Shown in pieces: positions 49,033 to 57,589 of a stretch of 64,000 nucleotides of DNA. Both the position numbers and the translations under genes were made by a program. Source of the stretch: Actinomycetales bacterium JB111 (GTDB lineage Bacteria; Actinomycetota; Actinomycetes; Actinomycetales; Actinomycetaceae); the NCBI GenBank assembly GCA_900163555.1, contig FUHX01000077.1:1-64000 (forward strand), given 5' to 3'. The notes beneath the pieces are model-generated. The model was not told where the DNA came from. It did not search any database and saw nothing but the letters and a program-made list of their open reading frames with translations. How positions within the stretch are numbered: the first letter of the stretch is position 1; each line of letters opens with the position of its first letter.

Positions 49033-49460
49033 GCCGCACCACCTCCCGCCGGGGCGGGCGAGGCGTACGTGCCAGTCGCCTCGGCCAGCGTCCTGCCGTC
49101 CGCCCCCACGAGCCGGGCGCGCGCGACGGAGACGGTGCGTCCGGGGCGCACGACCGTCCCGGTGACCGTCAGGTCGCCGGGGGGCGTGGCGCGCAGGTAG
49201 TTCACGTGCAGGTCGATCGCGGGGCCGACCGCGTCGTAGGAGACGAGCGACCAGCAGGCGGCGACGTCGAGCAGGGCGGCGACGATCCCGCCGTGCACGA
49301 TGCCGCTGTCCTTGCGGTTCGTCCAGCGCGCGTCCACGTGCGCGGTGAGGACAAGCTCGCCGCCGCCGACCGAGGCGACCCGCAGGTCGAGCTCCTCGTG
49401 CAGGGGCACGGTGCGCAGCTCGGCCTCGAGGGAGGGGACGTCGATGCCGCTCACGGTCAC
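49029..49460 (-). CDS. Hotdog-fold thioesterase (PaaI family)
   Basis: The 143-residue protein has the PaaI/4HBT signature: SGIVHGGIVAALLDVAACW (HGG with catalytic Asp in the following helix), AIDLHVNYLRATPPGDLTV and a C-terminal TGTYAS. It hydrolyses acyl- or aryl-CoA thioesters and can rescue CoA from dead-end intermediates made by the adjacent ligase. GTG 49460 overlaps the oxidoreductase stop by 4 bp; a GTG at 49454 is the alternative. Confidence 0.9.
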   Translation of the reverse strand: MTVSGIDVPSLEAELRTVPLHEELDLRVASVGGGELVLTAHVDARWTNRKDSGIVHGGIVAALLDVAACWSLVSYDAVGPAIDLHVNYLRATPPGDLTVTGTVVRPGRTVSVARARLVGADGRTLAEATGTYASPAPAGGGAA

Positions 49461-50470
49461 TCGCCACCCTGGGTGATGACGATCTTGCCGACGAAGTCGC
49501 GGCCCTCGAGGCGGGCGAAAGCGTCGGCGGCGCCGTCGAGCCCGTCCACGAGCGTGACCGGCGGGGTGAGCGAGCCGGACCCGACGAGCCCGAGCAGGGC
49601 CTCGACGCCGTCGCGGGTGAAGCCGTTCGAGCCGATGACCTGCTGCTCGAAGCTCCAGATGTAGCGCAGGTCCTCGACCGGGTCGTACCCGGCCGTCGCC
49701 CCGCACACGAGGATGCGCCCGCCGAGGCCGAGGGACCTGAGGCTCGGCCGCCAGGTGTCGCCGCCGGTGAAGTTGACGATGACGTCCAGGCCGGGGCCGG
49801 GGTCCTTGCGGCTCGGCTTGCCGAACGTCTCGCGCGCCCAGGCGTAGACGTCGTCCTCGCGGTAGTTCACCGCCCAGTCGGCGCCGGCGGCGAGGAGGGC
49901 CTCACGCTTCTGCTCCGAGCCAACGGCGGCCACGACGTGCGCGCCGAGCCCCTTCGCGAGGGTGACGGCGGCCGTGCCCACGCCGCCCGAGGCGCCGAGG
50001 ACGAGGACGTTCTCTCCGGCGGAGATGGTGCCCTTCTCGACGATCATCCGGTAGGCCGTGCCGTAGGCGACCGGCAGCGCGGCTGCGTCCGCGAACGAGA
50101 CCCCATCGGGCAGCGCGATGAGCTGCTCGGCGGGGATCGTCAGGTACTCGGCGAGCCCGCCGTCGCGCGTCTCGCCGACCAGGCCGAGGTCCTCGTCCAG
50201 CGGGTAGACGAGCACGTGGTCGCCCGCGGACCATCCGGCCACGTCGTCGGCCACCTCGACGACCTCGCCGGCGACGTCGAGACCCGGGACGATCGGCAGC
50301 GGCACGGTGATGCCGGGCATGCCGCGCAGCGTGAACAGGTCGTGGTAGTTCAGCGACGTGGCGCGCACGCGCACGAGGGCCTCGCCCGGGCCGGGCGTCG
50401 GCACCGGGTGGTTCTCGACGAGCGCGAGCTTGTCGAGCCCGCCGTGCTCGGTGATGAGCAGCGCCCTCAT
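49457..50470 (-). CDS. NAD(P)H:quinone oxidoreductase-type zinc-less MDR dehydrogenase
   Basis: The 337-residue medium-chain dehydrogenase/reductase has the GroES-like fold at 1-120 (ATSLNYHDLFTLRG, IVPGLDVAGEVVEV) and Rossmann motif VLVLGASGGVGTAAVTLAKG (about 153-172). The cysteine/histidine pattern for catalytic zinc is absent, which fits QOR/enoyl reductases (crotonyl-CoA reductase-like members also occur). First gene of the operon; GGAGG precedes ATG 50470, and a perfect palindrome lies 48-61 bp upstream. Confidence 0.92.
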   Translation of the reverse strand: MRALLITEHGGLDKLALVENHPVPTPGPGEALVRVRATSLNYHDLFTLRGMPGITVPLPIVPGLDVAGEVVEVADDVAGWSAGDHVLVYPLDEDLGLVGETRDGGLAEYLTIPAEQLIALPDGVSFADAAALPVAYGTAYRMIVEKGTISAGENVLVLGASGGVGTAAVTLAKGLGAHVVAAVGSEQKREALLAAGADWAVNYREDDVYAWARETFGKPSRKDPGPGLDVIVNFTGGDTWRPSLRSLGLGGRILVCGATAGYDPVEDLRYIWSFEQQVIGSNGFTRDGVEALLGLVGSGSLTPPVTLVDGLDGAADAFARLEGRDFVGKIVITQGGE

Positions 50471-50517
50471 CGGCCGGCCTCCGGCCGAGGGGTGGCGGAC
50501 GTGCGGCCCGCCGGGGC

Positions 50518-50531
50518 ATGTGTATACACAT
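50518..50531. promoter_or_regulatory. Perfect 14-bp palindrome ATGTGTATACACAT, candidate GntR operator
   Basis: The sequence is identical to its reverse complement and AT-rich in GC-rich surroundings. FadR-subfamily GntR proteins commonly bind short palindromes with a GT...AC core such as TTGTATACAA-type sites. It lies 48-61 bp upstream of the oxidoreductase start and overlaps a possible -10 (TATACA on minus). I infer it is the site for the operon's own GntR protein. Confidence 0.7.
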
Positions 50532-50679
50532 CGATGGTGACTGTGCGCATGAGACCAACGGTAGGACACGCAGGCGCCGACTTTCGCCCTCGATCGGCGC
50601 GTGTCCCACCTGGTGGTCATGACTTCCGCCACGGGCGCCGCGGCAGCGCCGTGCGCGCGGCAACGGGCACAGTTGTCCC

Positions 50680-51441
50680 ATGACCTCGATCGACTCCCCC
50701 GCCCTGCCGGGCGCCGACGGGGCGCCCGTCGCCGTCGTCACCGGCGCCAGCTCCGGCATCGGCGCCGCCACGGCGCGCGCGCTCGCCCGGGACGGCCACG
50801 ACGTCGTCGTCCACTACCGGGGCGACCCCGACGGCGCCGAACGGGTCGCCGAGGACGTCCGCGCCGCCGGACGGCTTGCAGCCACCTGGCGGCTGGACCT
50901 CGGCGCGCTGAACGCGACCGACGACTTCTGGGGCCCGCTGCGGGCCCGCGTCGACGGCGGCCGTCCGGTCGACGCGCTCGTGCTCAGCGCCGGGGTCGAC
51001 CAGCGCGGCGACCTGGCCACGTTCTCGTCCACGGACATCCGCCGGATCTTCGAGATCAACGCCGTCGCGCCGCTCATCGTCATGCAGGGCGTGCCCGACG
51101 GCGTGGCGCGCGGCGGCGCCGTCGTCGCGGTGTCGTCCGTCGCCGCGCGGGCGCCGATGACGATCTCGGCGCCGTACTCGGCTTCGAAGGCGGCGCTGGA
51201 GTCGCTCGTCGCGAGCGCGGCGGACTGGCTCGCCGAGAGGGAGATCCGCGTCAACGGGGTCGCCCCGGGCGCGGTCGCCACCCCGATGCAGACGCCCGAG
51301 CGTCAGGAGCTGCTGCGCGGCAGCGGCATCCTCGGCGAGCCGGAGGACATCGCGGACGTCGTGCTCACGCTGCTCTCCCCGGCGACCCGGTGGGTCACCG
51401 GTCAGGTGGTGCGGGCCTCCGGGCCGAAGATCCAGCCCTGA
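50680..51441 (+). CDS. Short-chain dehydrogenase/reductase (FabG-like)
   Basis: The 253-residue classical SDR has the cofactor motif VTGASSGIGAATARALA (about 20-36), a SAGVDQRG segment in the NNAG position, catalytic Ser in VVAVSSVAARAP, and YSASK (Tyr and Lys, about 168-172). VNGVAPGAVATPM follows. It probably uses NADP(H), as HYRGD follows strand 2. It is divergent from the quinone-reductase operon, with 209 bp between, and could share its regulation. CACAGT 6 nt upstream of ATG is a weak leaderless-type -10. Confidence 0.92.
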   Translation: MTSIDSPALPGADGAPVAVVTGASSGIGAATARALARDGHDVVVHYRGDPDGAERVAEDVRAAGRLAATWRLDLGALNATDDFWGPLRARVDGGRPVDALVLSAGVDQRGDLATFSSTDIRRIFEINAVAPLIVMQGVPDGVARGGAVVAVSSVAARAPMTISAPYSASKAALESLVASAADWLAEREIRVNGVAPGAVATPMQTPERQELLRGSGILGEPEDIADVVLTLLSPATRWVTGQVVRASGPKIQP

Positions 51442-51471
51442 CCACCGGTCCCGGTGCGCCGGGCGGGCGGC

Positions 51472-52593
51472 TCAGATCGTGAGGACGTACAGCGCCGAGC
51501 GCGAGGTCGGGACGTAGTCGAGGGACGAGTACAGCGCCATCATCGAGTGGGGCTCGGGGTGGTCGACGTCGAGCGCGATCTCCACGTCGACGTCGAGGCC
51601 CGCGTACTCCATGCCGTCCGCCGCGTACGCGCGCATGGCGGCCACGAGCAGGGCGCGGCCGACGTTCTGGCCCCGCCACTTCGACAGCACGCCGAACGCC
51701 TCGGTGTACCCCTCGGTCCAGCCGAGGCCCTCCCAGTCCTGCTCGTAGCGGCTGGAGATGATGTACCCGGCCACCTTCGCGCGGTCGGAGGACCGGTCCA
51801 GGGCCACGAAGCTCCACTGCGGCGCGAAGGCCAGGGCGTTCGCGCCCCACGGCTCGGTGTCGCGCTCCATCGCCCCGGCCGGCTGGTCGGAGAAGGCCCG
51901 GGCGTGCGCCTTGCGCACCTGGTTCGCGAGCTCGTCGTTCCACGGCTCGACCGAGACGTACTGCGGGAGCGGGATCTCGGGGATCTCCATCGCCAGGCTG
52001 CGGCGCATCTGCACGTACCAGCGGCGCGGGCGGAAGCCGTGCTCGTGCAGCAGCGCCGTGAGGTCCTGCTCGGTCTCGTCCACGTGCACGACGATGACGC
52101 CGCGCTCCTGTCCCGACGCCTCCACCAGCGCGCGCGCCGTGGAGACCTGCCAGTCGACCAGCGCGGCGCCGGCGCCCTTGAGCCGCAGGGCGTCGTCGAC
52201 GCCGCCGGAGGCCGTGAACGCCGAGACCGACTCGTCGATCCGCGGGCGGACGAGGCCGAAGGCCCGCATGACGCCGTCGGAGTCGTCGCCGGCGACGGCG
52301 CGCATGCCGCCGCGCTCGGCGAAGTACGTGGCCACCTCGTCGGCCGAGGTGCGCACGGGAGTGCCGTCGGCGGACTCGATCCGGGACACGAGCGCAGCGA
52401 GCTCGCCGGCGCGGTCGGGCTCCAGCGCCGACCACGTGAGCCCCTCGACGTCGCGCGGCAGCATGTGCGTGGAGCCGGCGGGGGGCGCCTTGCCGAGCAC
52501 GGGAACCGCGCGCGTCTCGCCGGAGGGCTGACGCGTGGACGTCCTGAGGCCGGTGAGGGCAGCCCTCAGGCCGCGGCCGGGGGGCTGACTCAC
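51472..52593 (-). CDS. GNAT family N-acetyltransferase, tandem-domain
   Basis: The 373-residue protein looks like two GNAT-like halves. The first (about 50-190) has DDALRLKGAGAALVDWQVS; the second (about 200-373) has YVSVEPWNDELANQVRKAHA, WTEGYTEAFGVLSKWRGQNVG (acetyl-CoA loop RGQNVGRALL) and SMMALYSSLDYVPTSRSALY. The architecture resembles mycothiol synthase MshD but the sequence is not clearly that enzyme; the substrate is unknown. GTG 52593 gives a short basic N-terminus; an AGGAG lies about 11 nt upstream, so the start is uncertain. Confidence 0.83.
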   Translation of the reverse strand: MSQPPGRGLRAALTGLRTSTRQPSGETRAVPVLGKAPPAGSTHMLPRDVEGLTWSALEPDRAGELAALVSRIESADGTPVRTSADEVATYFAERGGMRAVAGDDSDGVMRAFGLVRPRIDESVSAFTASGGVDDALRLKGAGAALVDWQVSTARALVEASGQERGVIVVHVDETEQDLTALLHEHGFRPRRWYVQMRRSLAMEIPEIPLPQYVSVEPWNDELANQVRKAHARAFSDQPAGAMERDTEPWGANALAFAPQWSFVALDRSSDRAKVAGYIISSRYEQDWEGLGWTEGYTEAFGVLSKWRGQNVGRALLVAAMRAYAADGMEYAGLDVDVEIALDVDHPEPHSMMALYSSLDYVPTSRSALYVLTI

Positions 52594-52734
52594 GGGCGAA
52601 CCGCTCCTGGGCGACGCACGGCAGGGGTGCCGTCGAGGCGGCACGCCGTGCGCGCCGCGAGGTCGTCCATGGTCACCAACATGGCCCCGATACTACGTGG
52701 CGCCCCCACGGGGAGTCCCCGGGGCAGGCAACGA

Positions 52735-54852
52735 TCAGGCGTCAATCTTCTCCCGGTCGACCTCCGAGGCGCTGGAGACGATGAAGTCCTTGCGGGGGGC
52801 CACGTCAGAGCCCATGAGGAGCTCGAAGACCTCCTCCGCGCGCAGGAGCGAGTCCTCGTCGGCGACCGTGATCCGCCGCAGCGTGCGGCGCGCGGGGTCC
52901 ATGGTCGTCTCCGCCAGCTGGTCGGCGTCCATCTCGCCGAGACCCTTGTACCGCTGCGGCGTGCCCTTCAGCTTCTTGCCCTGCTTCTCCAGCTTCGCGA
53001 GGAGCCGGCCGAGCTCGGCGTCGGAATAGGTGTAATGAATCTCGCCCGGCCGGCGCCCGGCCGCGGACGTCTCCACGCGGTGCAGGGGCGGGACCGCGGC
53101 GAACACCCGACCCGCCTCGACCAGGGGCCGGCAGTGCGAGAACAGCAGGGTGAGCAGCAGGTTGCGGATGTGGGCGCCGTCGACGTCGGCGTCCGTCATG
53201 ATGACGATCTTCCCGTAGCGCGCGGCGTCCAGGTCGAAGGTCCGGCCGGACCCGGCGCCGACGACCTGGAAGATCGTCGCGACCTCCGTGTTGTTGAGGA
53301 TCTCGCCGGCTGACGCCTTCTGGACGTTGAGGATCTTGCCGCGCAGGGGCAGCAGCGCCTGGAACTCGGAGTTGCGGGCCCGGCGGGCCGTGCCGAGCGC
53401 CGAGTCGCCCTCCACGAGGAACAGCTCGGAGCTCTCGACGTCCTTCGTGCGGCAGTCGACGAGCTTCGTGGGCAGGGCGGAGTTCTCCAGCGCGTTCTTG
53501 CGCCGGGAGATGTCCTTCTGGGTGCGCGCCGCGACCCGGGCCCGCATCTCGCCGACCACCTTCTCCATGAGCGCGGTCGCCTGGGCCTTCATCGGGCCCT
53601 TGGTCGAGGTGAGGTTCGCCGTCAGCTCCCGCTCGACCACCTTCGCGACGACCTGGCGGACGGGCGCGGTGCCGAGCACCTCCTTGGTCTGCCCCTCGAA
53701 CTGCGGCTCGGGGAGCCGGACGGCGACGACGGCCGTGAGGCCGGCGAGGGCGTCGTCCTTCTCGATGCGCGGGTCCTTTGCCGTGACCTTGAGCCGACGG
53801 GCGTTCGCCTCGATCTGCTTGCGCAGCACCTTCAGCACGGCCTGCTCGAAACCGGTGACGTGGCTGCCGCCCTTCGGGGTGGCGATGATGTTGACGAAGC
53901 TCCGGTCGGTCGTCTCGAACCCGCTCCCCCAGCGCAGCGCGATGTCCACCTCGCAGGTGCGCTCGAGCTCCACCGGCCGCAGGTGCCCCTTGGAGTCCAG
54001 CTGCTGCACGTTCTCGGTGTACGCACCGGAGCCGGTGAGGCTCCAGACCTCGGTGACGGCGTGGTCGCGGGAGAGGAAGTCCACGAAGTCCCGCGTGCCG
54101 CCGTCGTGCCGGAACTCCTCGACCGTGTGCTCGGACTCGTCCGCGGCCCGCCGGTCCGTGACCGCGATGGTCAGCCCCGGCACGAGGAACGAGGTCTGGC
54201 GCGCCCGGTCGAGCAGGTTATCGAGCGAGAACTCCGAGGACGCCGGGAAGATCTGCGGGTCCGCCCAGTAGCGCACGCGTGTCCCGGTCACGCCCCGGCG
54301 CACCTTGCCGACCACCTCGAGCGCCGACGACTTCTCGAACGGCGTGAACTCGGCGTCGGCGGACGGGCCCTCCGGCCCGTCCGCGAACGTGCCGGGCTCG
54401 CCCCGGCGGAACGTCATCCGGTGGGTCTTGCTCCCGCGGTCCACCTCGACGTCGAGGCGGGCCGAGAGCGCGTTCACGACCGACGCGCCGACGCCGTGCA
54501 GCCCGCCGGCGGACGCGTAGTTGCCCGAGTCGAACTTTCCGCCCGCGTGGAGCTTCGTGTAGACGACCTCGACGCCGGACAGGCCCACCCCCGGCACCTC
54601 GTCCACGGGGATGCCGCGACCGTCGTCGCGCACCTCGACCGAGCCGTCCGGGTGGAGGATCACGTCGATCCGGCTCGCCGCGCCGGCGAGGGCCTCGTCC
54701 ACGGAGTTGTCGACGATCTCCCACAGGCAGTGCATGAGGCCGCGGGAGTCGGTCGATCCGATGTACATCCCGGGGCGCTTCCGGACGGCCGCCAGGCCCT
54801 CGAGGACCGAGAGGTGGCGTGCGGAGTACTCGGCGGCGGAAGTGGGATTCAC
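52735..54852 (-). CDS. parE: DNA topoisomerase IV subunit B (ParE/GyrB type)
   Basis: The 705-residue ATPase subunit has the GHKL ATP site (EIVDNSVDEALAG with the Asn, DDGRGIPVDEV, and GLHGVGASVVNALS), the TOPRIM region LFLVEGDSALGTARRAR and VIMTDADVDGAHIRNLLLTL, and the C-terminal RYKGLGEMDADQLAETTM. I choose GTG 54852, because TACGAT ends exactly 7 nt before it on the minus strand, as for a leaderless transcript; GTG 54858 is the longer alternative. ParE supplies ATP-driven strand passage with ParC. Confidence 0.93.
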   Translation of the reverse strand: MNPTSAAEYSARHLSVLEGLAAVRKRPGMYIGSTDSRGLMHCLWEIVDNSVDEALAGAASRIDVILHPDGSVEVRDDGRGIPVDEVPGVGLSGVEVVYTKLHAGGKFDSGNYASAGGLHGVGASVVNALSARLDVEVDRGSKTHRMTFRRGEPGTFADGPEGPSADAEFTPFEKSSALEVVGKVRRGVTGTRVRYWADPQIFPASSEFSLDNLLDRARQTSFLVPGLTIAVTDRRAADESEHTVEEFRHDGGTRDFVDFLSRDHAVTEVWSLTGSGAYTENVQQLDSKGHLRPVELERTCEVDIALRWGSGFETTDRSFVNIIATPKGGSHVTGFEQAVLKVLRKQIEANARRLKVTAKDPRIEKDDALAGLTAVVAVRLPEPQFEGQTKEVLGTAPVRQVVAKVVERELTANLTSTKGPMKAQATALMEKVVGEMRARVAARTQKDISRRKNALENSALPTKLVDCRTKDVESSELFLVEGDSALGTARRARNSEFQALLPLRGKILNVQKASAGEILNNTEVATIFQVVGAGSGRTFDLDAARYGKIVIMTDADVDGAHIRNLLLTLLFSHCRPLVEAGRVFAAVPPLHRVETSAAGRRPGEIHYTYSDAELGRLLAKLEKQGKKLKGTPQRYKGLGEMDADQLAETTMDPARRTLRRITVADEDSLLRAEEVFELLMGSDVAPRKDFIVSSASEVDREKIDA

Positions 54853-54859
54853 GCCCACG

Positions 54860-54865
54860 ATCGTA
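54860..54865 (-). promoter_or_regulatory. Leaderless-type -10 (TACGAT) deciding the parE start
   Basis: TACGAT on the minus strand is followed by 7 nt and GTG 54852. With GTG 54858 the -10 would be 1 nt from the start codon, which is too close for transcription to begin upstream of it. Confidence 0.6.
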
Positions 54866-55003
54866 GGTCGCCGGTCCCCCGATGCCCGTCAGGCGCGACC
54901 GCGGCGTGACCATCCGGTGACCCGCGCGACACCCGGCTACGCCGGGGGCGAACTTCCCATGAACCTGGCACCGAAAGTCGGTGTTCGGTGGTTACATGCT
55001 GAT

Positions 55004-55213
55004 GTGACAACTACCGCGACTGCCCCCGAGCTGACCGCCGCCGACCGCTGCGACGCCTGTGGCGCGCAGGCCTACGTCCGCGTGACGCTGAAGAGTGGAG
55101 AGCTCCTCTTCTGCGCCCACCACGCCCGCAAGCACGCCGAGAAGCTCGGCGAGATCGCCACGTCGATCCACGACGAGTCCGACCGACTCACAAAGGCCGA
55201 CGCCGGCGCCTGA
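55004..55213 (+). CDS. DUF7455 family small zinc-ribbon-like protein
   Basis: The 69-residue protein VTTTATAPELTAADRCDACG... has a CxxC pair (CDAC) and a later C-x2-H-H (FCAHHARKH), a plausible zinc ribbon. This small family is highly conserved in actinobacteria and usually lies between parE and sigA, as here. Function is unknown. GTG 55004 gives the family N-terminus; an upstream in-frame ATG 54959 would add unconserved residues. Confidence 0.9.
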   Translation: MTTTATAPELTAADRCDACGAQAYVRVTLKSGELLFCAHHARKHAEKLGEIATSIHDESDRLTKADAGA

Positions 55214-55253
55214 CCACGCGCCCGCGACCACCTTCGCTCTCGCAGCACCCACG

Positions 55254-55281
55254 CGGCCGCCGCCCTCACGGGCGGCGGCCG
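55254..55281 (+). terminator. GC-rich hairpin after DUF7455 gene
   Basis: GGCCGCCGCCC (55255-55265) pairs with GGGCGGCGGCC (55270-55280), 4-nt loop, with one more C-G pair outside. It begins 41 bp after the DUF7455 stop and is followed by a pyrimidine-rich gtcgtcgtccct. Confidence 0.75.
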
Positions 55282-55417
55282 TCGTCGTCCCTGTGCCCTG
55301 TCGTGTGATCCCGTCACGGGCCCCCCATGACAGTTCGCACTGGGGGCGCCGCCCCGCCCGCGATGTGCTTGGTGGGACAGCACCGGACGAGGGGCGACGC
55401 CCCGGAGGCGGAGGACG

Positions 55418-56110
55418 ATGTTCCAGCGCAGCAGGCGCAGGCGGCGGGAGCGGCGCTCGCGCCCGGGCAACGGGGGCGCGCTGAAGGACTTCCGGTGGTG
55501 GCAGCTGTTCCACCGCACCCTGTTCTTCCTCGACCTCCCCGACACCGGGCGGGGCGTGTCGCGATACGCCGTCGACGTCCACCACGCCGTCGACGAGATC
55601 GACGACACGACCACCAAGGGACGCGACAAGACCCCGCCGGTCGGGTTGTACCTCGACGGGGTCCAGGTCGCCCGGGCGGAGCCGCCCGTGGACCTCCCCG
55701 TGCCCGGCGGCCGGATCGAGGTGGCCAAGGGGGCCTACGGGCTGACCCGCATGCACCATGTGACGCAGGGCGGCACCGAGCGCACACTGGTTCCGCACCG
55801 CCTCACGCTCGAGGGCCGGCGTGCCCGGCTCGGCCGCGACCACCCGCGCCTCAGCCGGCTCATCGGCATCGTCGCGATCGTCATCCTGCTCGTCGGACTC
55901 GTCCTCGCGGTCCCGCAGGCGCTCGAGATCGTCACGCAGATCGAGCCGGTCGCGGAGAGGGTCGGGACGTTCCGCTCGCCGATCAGCCTGCCCGCGTGGG
56001 CGAACGTCACGACCATCGTCGTCGGAATCCTCGCCGCGACCGAGCGCGCACTGACCCTGCGCAGCCACTGGCTGATCGACGCGGACACGCTCTGGACGTC
56101 CCTCCTCTGA
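55418..56110 (+). CDS. Conserved hypothetical membrane protein
   Basis: The 230-residue protein has a strongly basic N-terminus (MFQRSRRRRRERRSRPGNGG), a soluble region with FRWWQLFHRTLFFLDLPD and YAVDVHHAVDEID, and two hydrophobic segments near the C-terminus (LIGIVAIVILLVGLVLAVP and LPAWANVTTIVVGILAATERA). I recognise no named family; similar proteins are expected in Micrococcales. The alternating basic start may bind membrane phospholipid. GGAGG-rich sequence 5-15 nt upstream supports ATG 55418. Confidence 0.8.
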   Translation: MFQRSRRRRRERRSRPGNGGALKDFRWWQLFHRTLFFLDLPDTGRGVSRYAVDVHHAVDEIDDTTTKGRDKTPPVGLYLDGVQVARAEPPVDLPVPGGRIEVAKGAYGLTRMHHVTQGGTERTLVPHRLTLEGRRARLGRDHPRLSRLIGIVAIVILLVGLVLAVPQALEIVTQIEPVAERVGTFRSPISLPAWANVTTIVVGILAATERALTLRSHWLIDADTLWTSLL

Positions 56111-56149
56111 CCTCGGGACCGACGGGGCCACCTTCCGGGGAGGACCCCC

Positions 56150-56155
56150 TACGCT
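56150..56155 (+). promoter_or_regulatory. Leaderless-type -10 (TACGCT) of DUF3152 fusion gene
   Basis: TACGCT ends 6 nt before GTG 56162. A GGGGAGGA lies 13-21 nt upstream but is too far to be a good ribosome-binding site. Confidence 0.6.
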
Positions 56156-56161
56156 GACCCC

Positions 56162-57547
56162 GTGAGAGTGCCCCGGTCAGTCGCCCGTTCCGTCCTCGTC
56201 GTCCTCTCGTCGCTCGTCATGGGGGTCGTCGCGTTCGTCGCCCCGGCGGCTGCCTCCACCGGGAACATCGGCGGCCGAGGGGCCGACTACTTCTTCGACA
56301 ACGGCTTCGACGGATCCGCCGACGTCCGCATCACCTACGGACGCGACGCGGACGCCGTGCTCGTGGGCGACTGGAACGGCGACGGCATCGACACCCTGGC
56401 CGTCCGCCGGGGCCGGGTGTACCACCTGCGCAACTCCCTCACCTCCGGCCCGGCGAGCACGCAGATCGCCTACGGCCGGGAGAACGACACCGTGCTGGTG
56501 GGCGACTGGGACGGCGACGGCGTCGACACCCTCGCCGTCCGCCGCGGGAACACGTACCACCTGCGCAACTCCCTGACGTCCGGGCCGGCGGACTCGGTCA
56601 TCAGGTTCGGGCGTGCGGGCGACGACGTGCTGGTGGGCGACTGGGACGGCGACGGGATCGACACCTTCGCGGTCCGTCGCGGCACCACCTACTTCGTCAG
56701 CAACTCGCTCACCTCCGGGAACGCGGACCAGACGTTCACGTACGGGCGCGCGGACGACTCGATCCTGGTCGGCGACTTCGACGGGAACGGCACCGACACC
56801 CTGGCCGCGCGACGCGGGAACATCATCTACGCCTCCGACCGCCTGGACTCTTCGGTGGCCACCGTCCAGATGTCCTTCGGCCGGGCCTCCGACCGCGCCT
56901 TCGCGGGCGACTTCGACGGCGACGGCGTGGACACCTTCGCCCTGCGCCGTCCGCCGGCGCCGCCGCCGACCCCGCCCGCCCCCACCACGAACGGCGGGCT
57001 GGTCGGCGCTCCCCCGTACGCGGGATCGGGCACCTTCGCGGCCGTCCCCGGCTCCTCTGCCGCCGGCAACCCGAACGCCTCCCGCATCGTCCGGGTGCGG
57101 GTCGAGACCGAGCGCGGCATCGGGGTCGACCGCCCCGAGTTCGGCCGCCTCGTCATGAGTCGGCTCAACGACACGCGCGGCTGGGGACGCTACGGCGCCG
57201 TGTCGTTCGCGCGCACCGACGGCCCGGCCGACGTCGTCCTGCGGCTCACGACGCCCGCCACGGTCGACCGCCTGTGCCATCCCCTGGACACCCGCGGCTA
57301 CACGAGCTGCCGCCGCGGCAACCAGGTCATCATCAACGTCAACCGCTGGGCGTACGGGGCGGCGCCGTTCACGAGCGCGGGTGGCTCGCTGAACCACTAC
57401 CGCGACTACGTGGTCAACCACGAGATGGGCCACTACCTCGGTCACGGTCACGCCTCCTGCGGCGGGGCCGGCCGACTGGCACCCGTCATGCAGCAGCAGA
57501 CCCTGTTCATGAACGGCTGCCGCCCCAACGGGTGGCCCTACCCGTAA
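56162..57547 (+). CDS. Secreted protein: five VCBS/FG-GAP-like repeats fused to DUF3152 metalloprotease-like domain
   Basis: The 461-residue protein has a signal peptide (cleavage near residue 31, VAPAAAS). Five repeats of about 45 residues follow (about 58-275), each with an aspartate-rich loop such as VLVGDWDGDGIDTLAVRRG, a likely Ca2+ site. A Pro-rich linker (PPAPPPTPPAP) leads to a DUF3152 domain with the zinc motif HEMGHYLGHGH (420-430; three His and a Glu) and CGGAGRLAPVMQQQT. DUF3152 proteins resemble metzincin peptidases. The extracellular peptidase role is inferred; the substrate is unknown. A leaderless -10 supports GTG 56162. Confidence 0.88.
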   Translation: MRVPRSVARSVLVVLSSLVMGVVAFVAPAAASTGNIGGRGADYFFDNGFDGSADVRITYGRDADAVLVGDWNGDGIDTLAVRRGRVYHLRNSLTSGPASTQIAYGRENDTVLVGDWDGDGVDTLAVRRGNTYHLRNSLTSGPADSVIRFGRAGDDVLVGDWDGDGIDTFAVRRGTTYFVSNSLTSGNADQTFTYGRADDSILVGDFDGNGTDTLAARRGNIIYASDRLDSSVATVQMSFGRASDRAFAGDFDGDGVDTFALRRPPAPPPTPPAPTTNGGLVGAPPYAGSGTFAAVPGSSAAGNPNASRIVRVRVETERGIGVDRPEFGRLVMSRLNDTRGWGRYGAVSFARTDGPADVVLRLTTPATVDRLCHPLDTRGYTSCRRGNQVIINVNRWAYGAAPFTSAGGSLNHYRDYVVNHEMGHYLGHGHASCGGAGRLAPVMQQQTLFMNGCRPNGWPYP

Positions 57548-57589
57548 GGTCCCCCGACCTCACCCTCCCCGGTCCACGATGGTGGGCCG

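Noticed and set aside
50601-50679. Promoter-region ORFs between the quinone-reductase and SDR genes
   Set aside because: Short frames with no ribosome-binding site or coding bias; the interval is better explained as a divergent promoter region.
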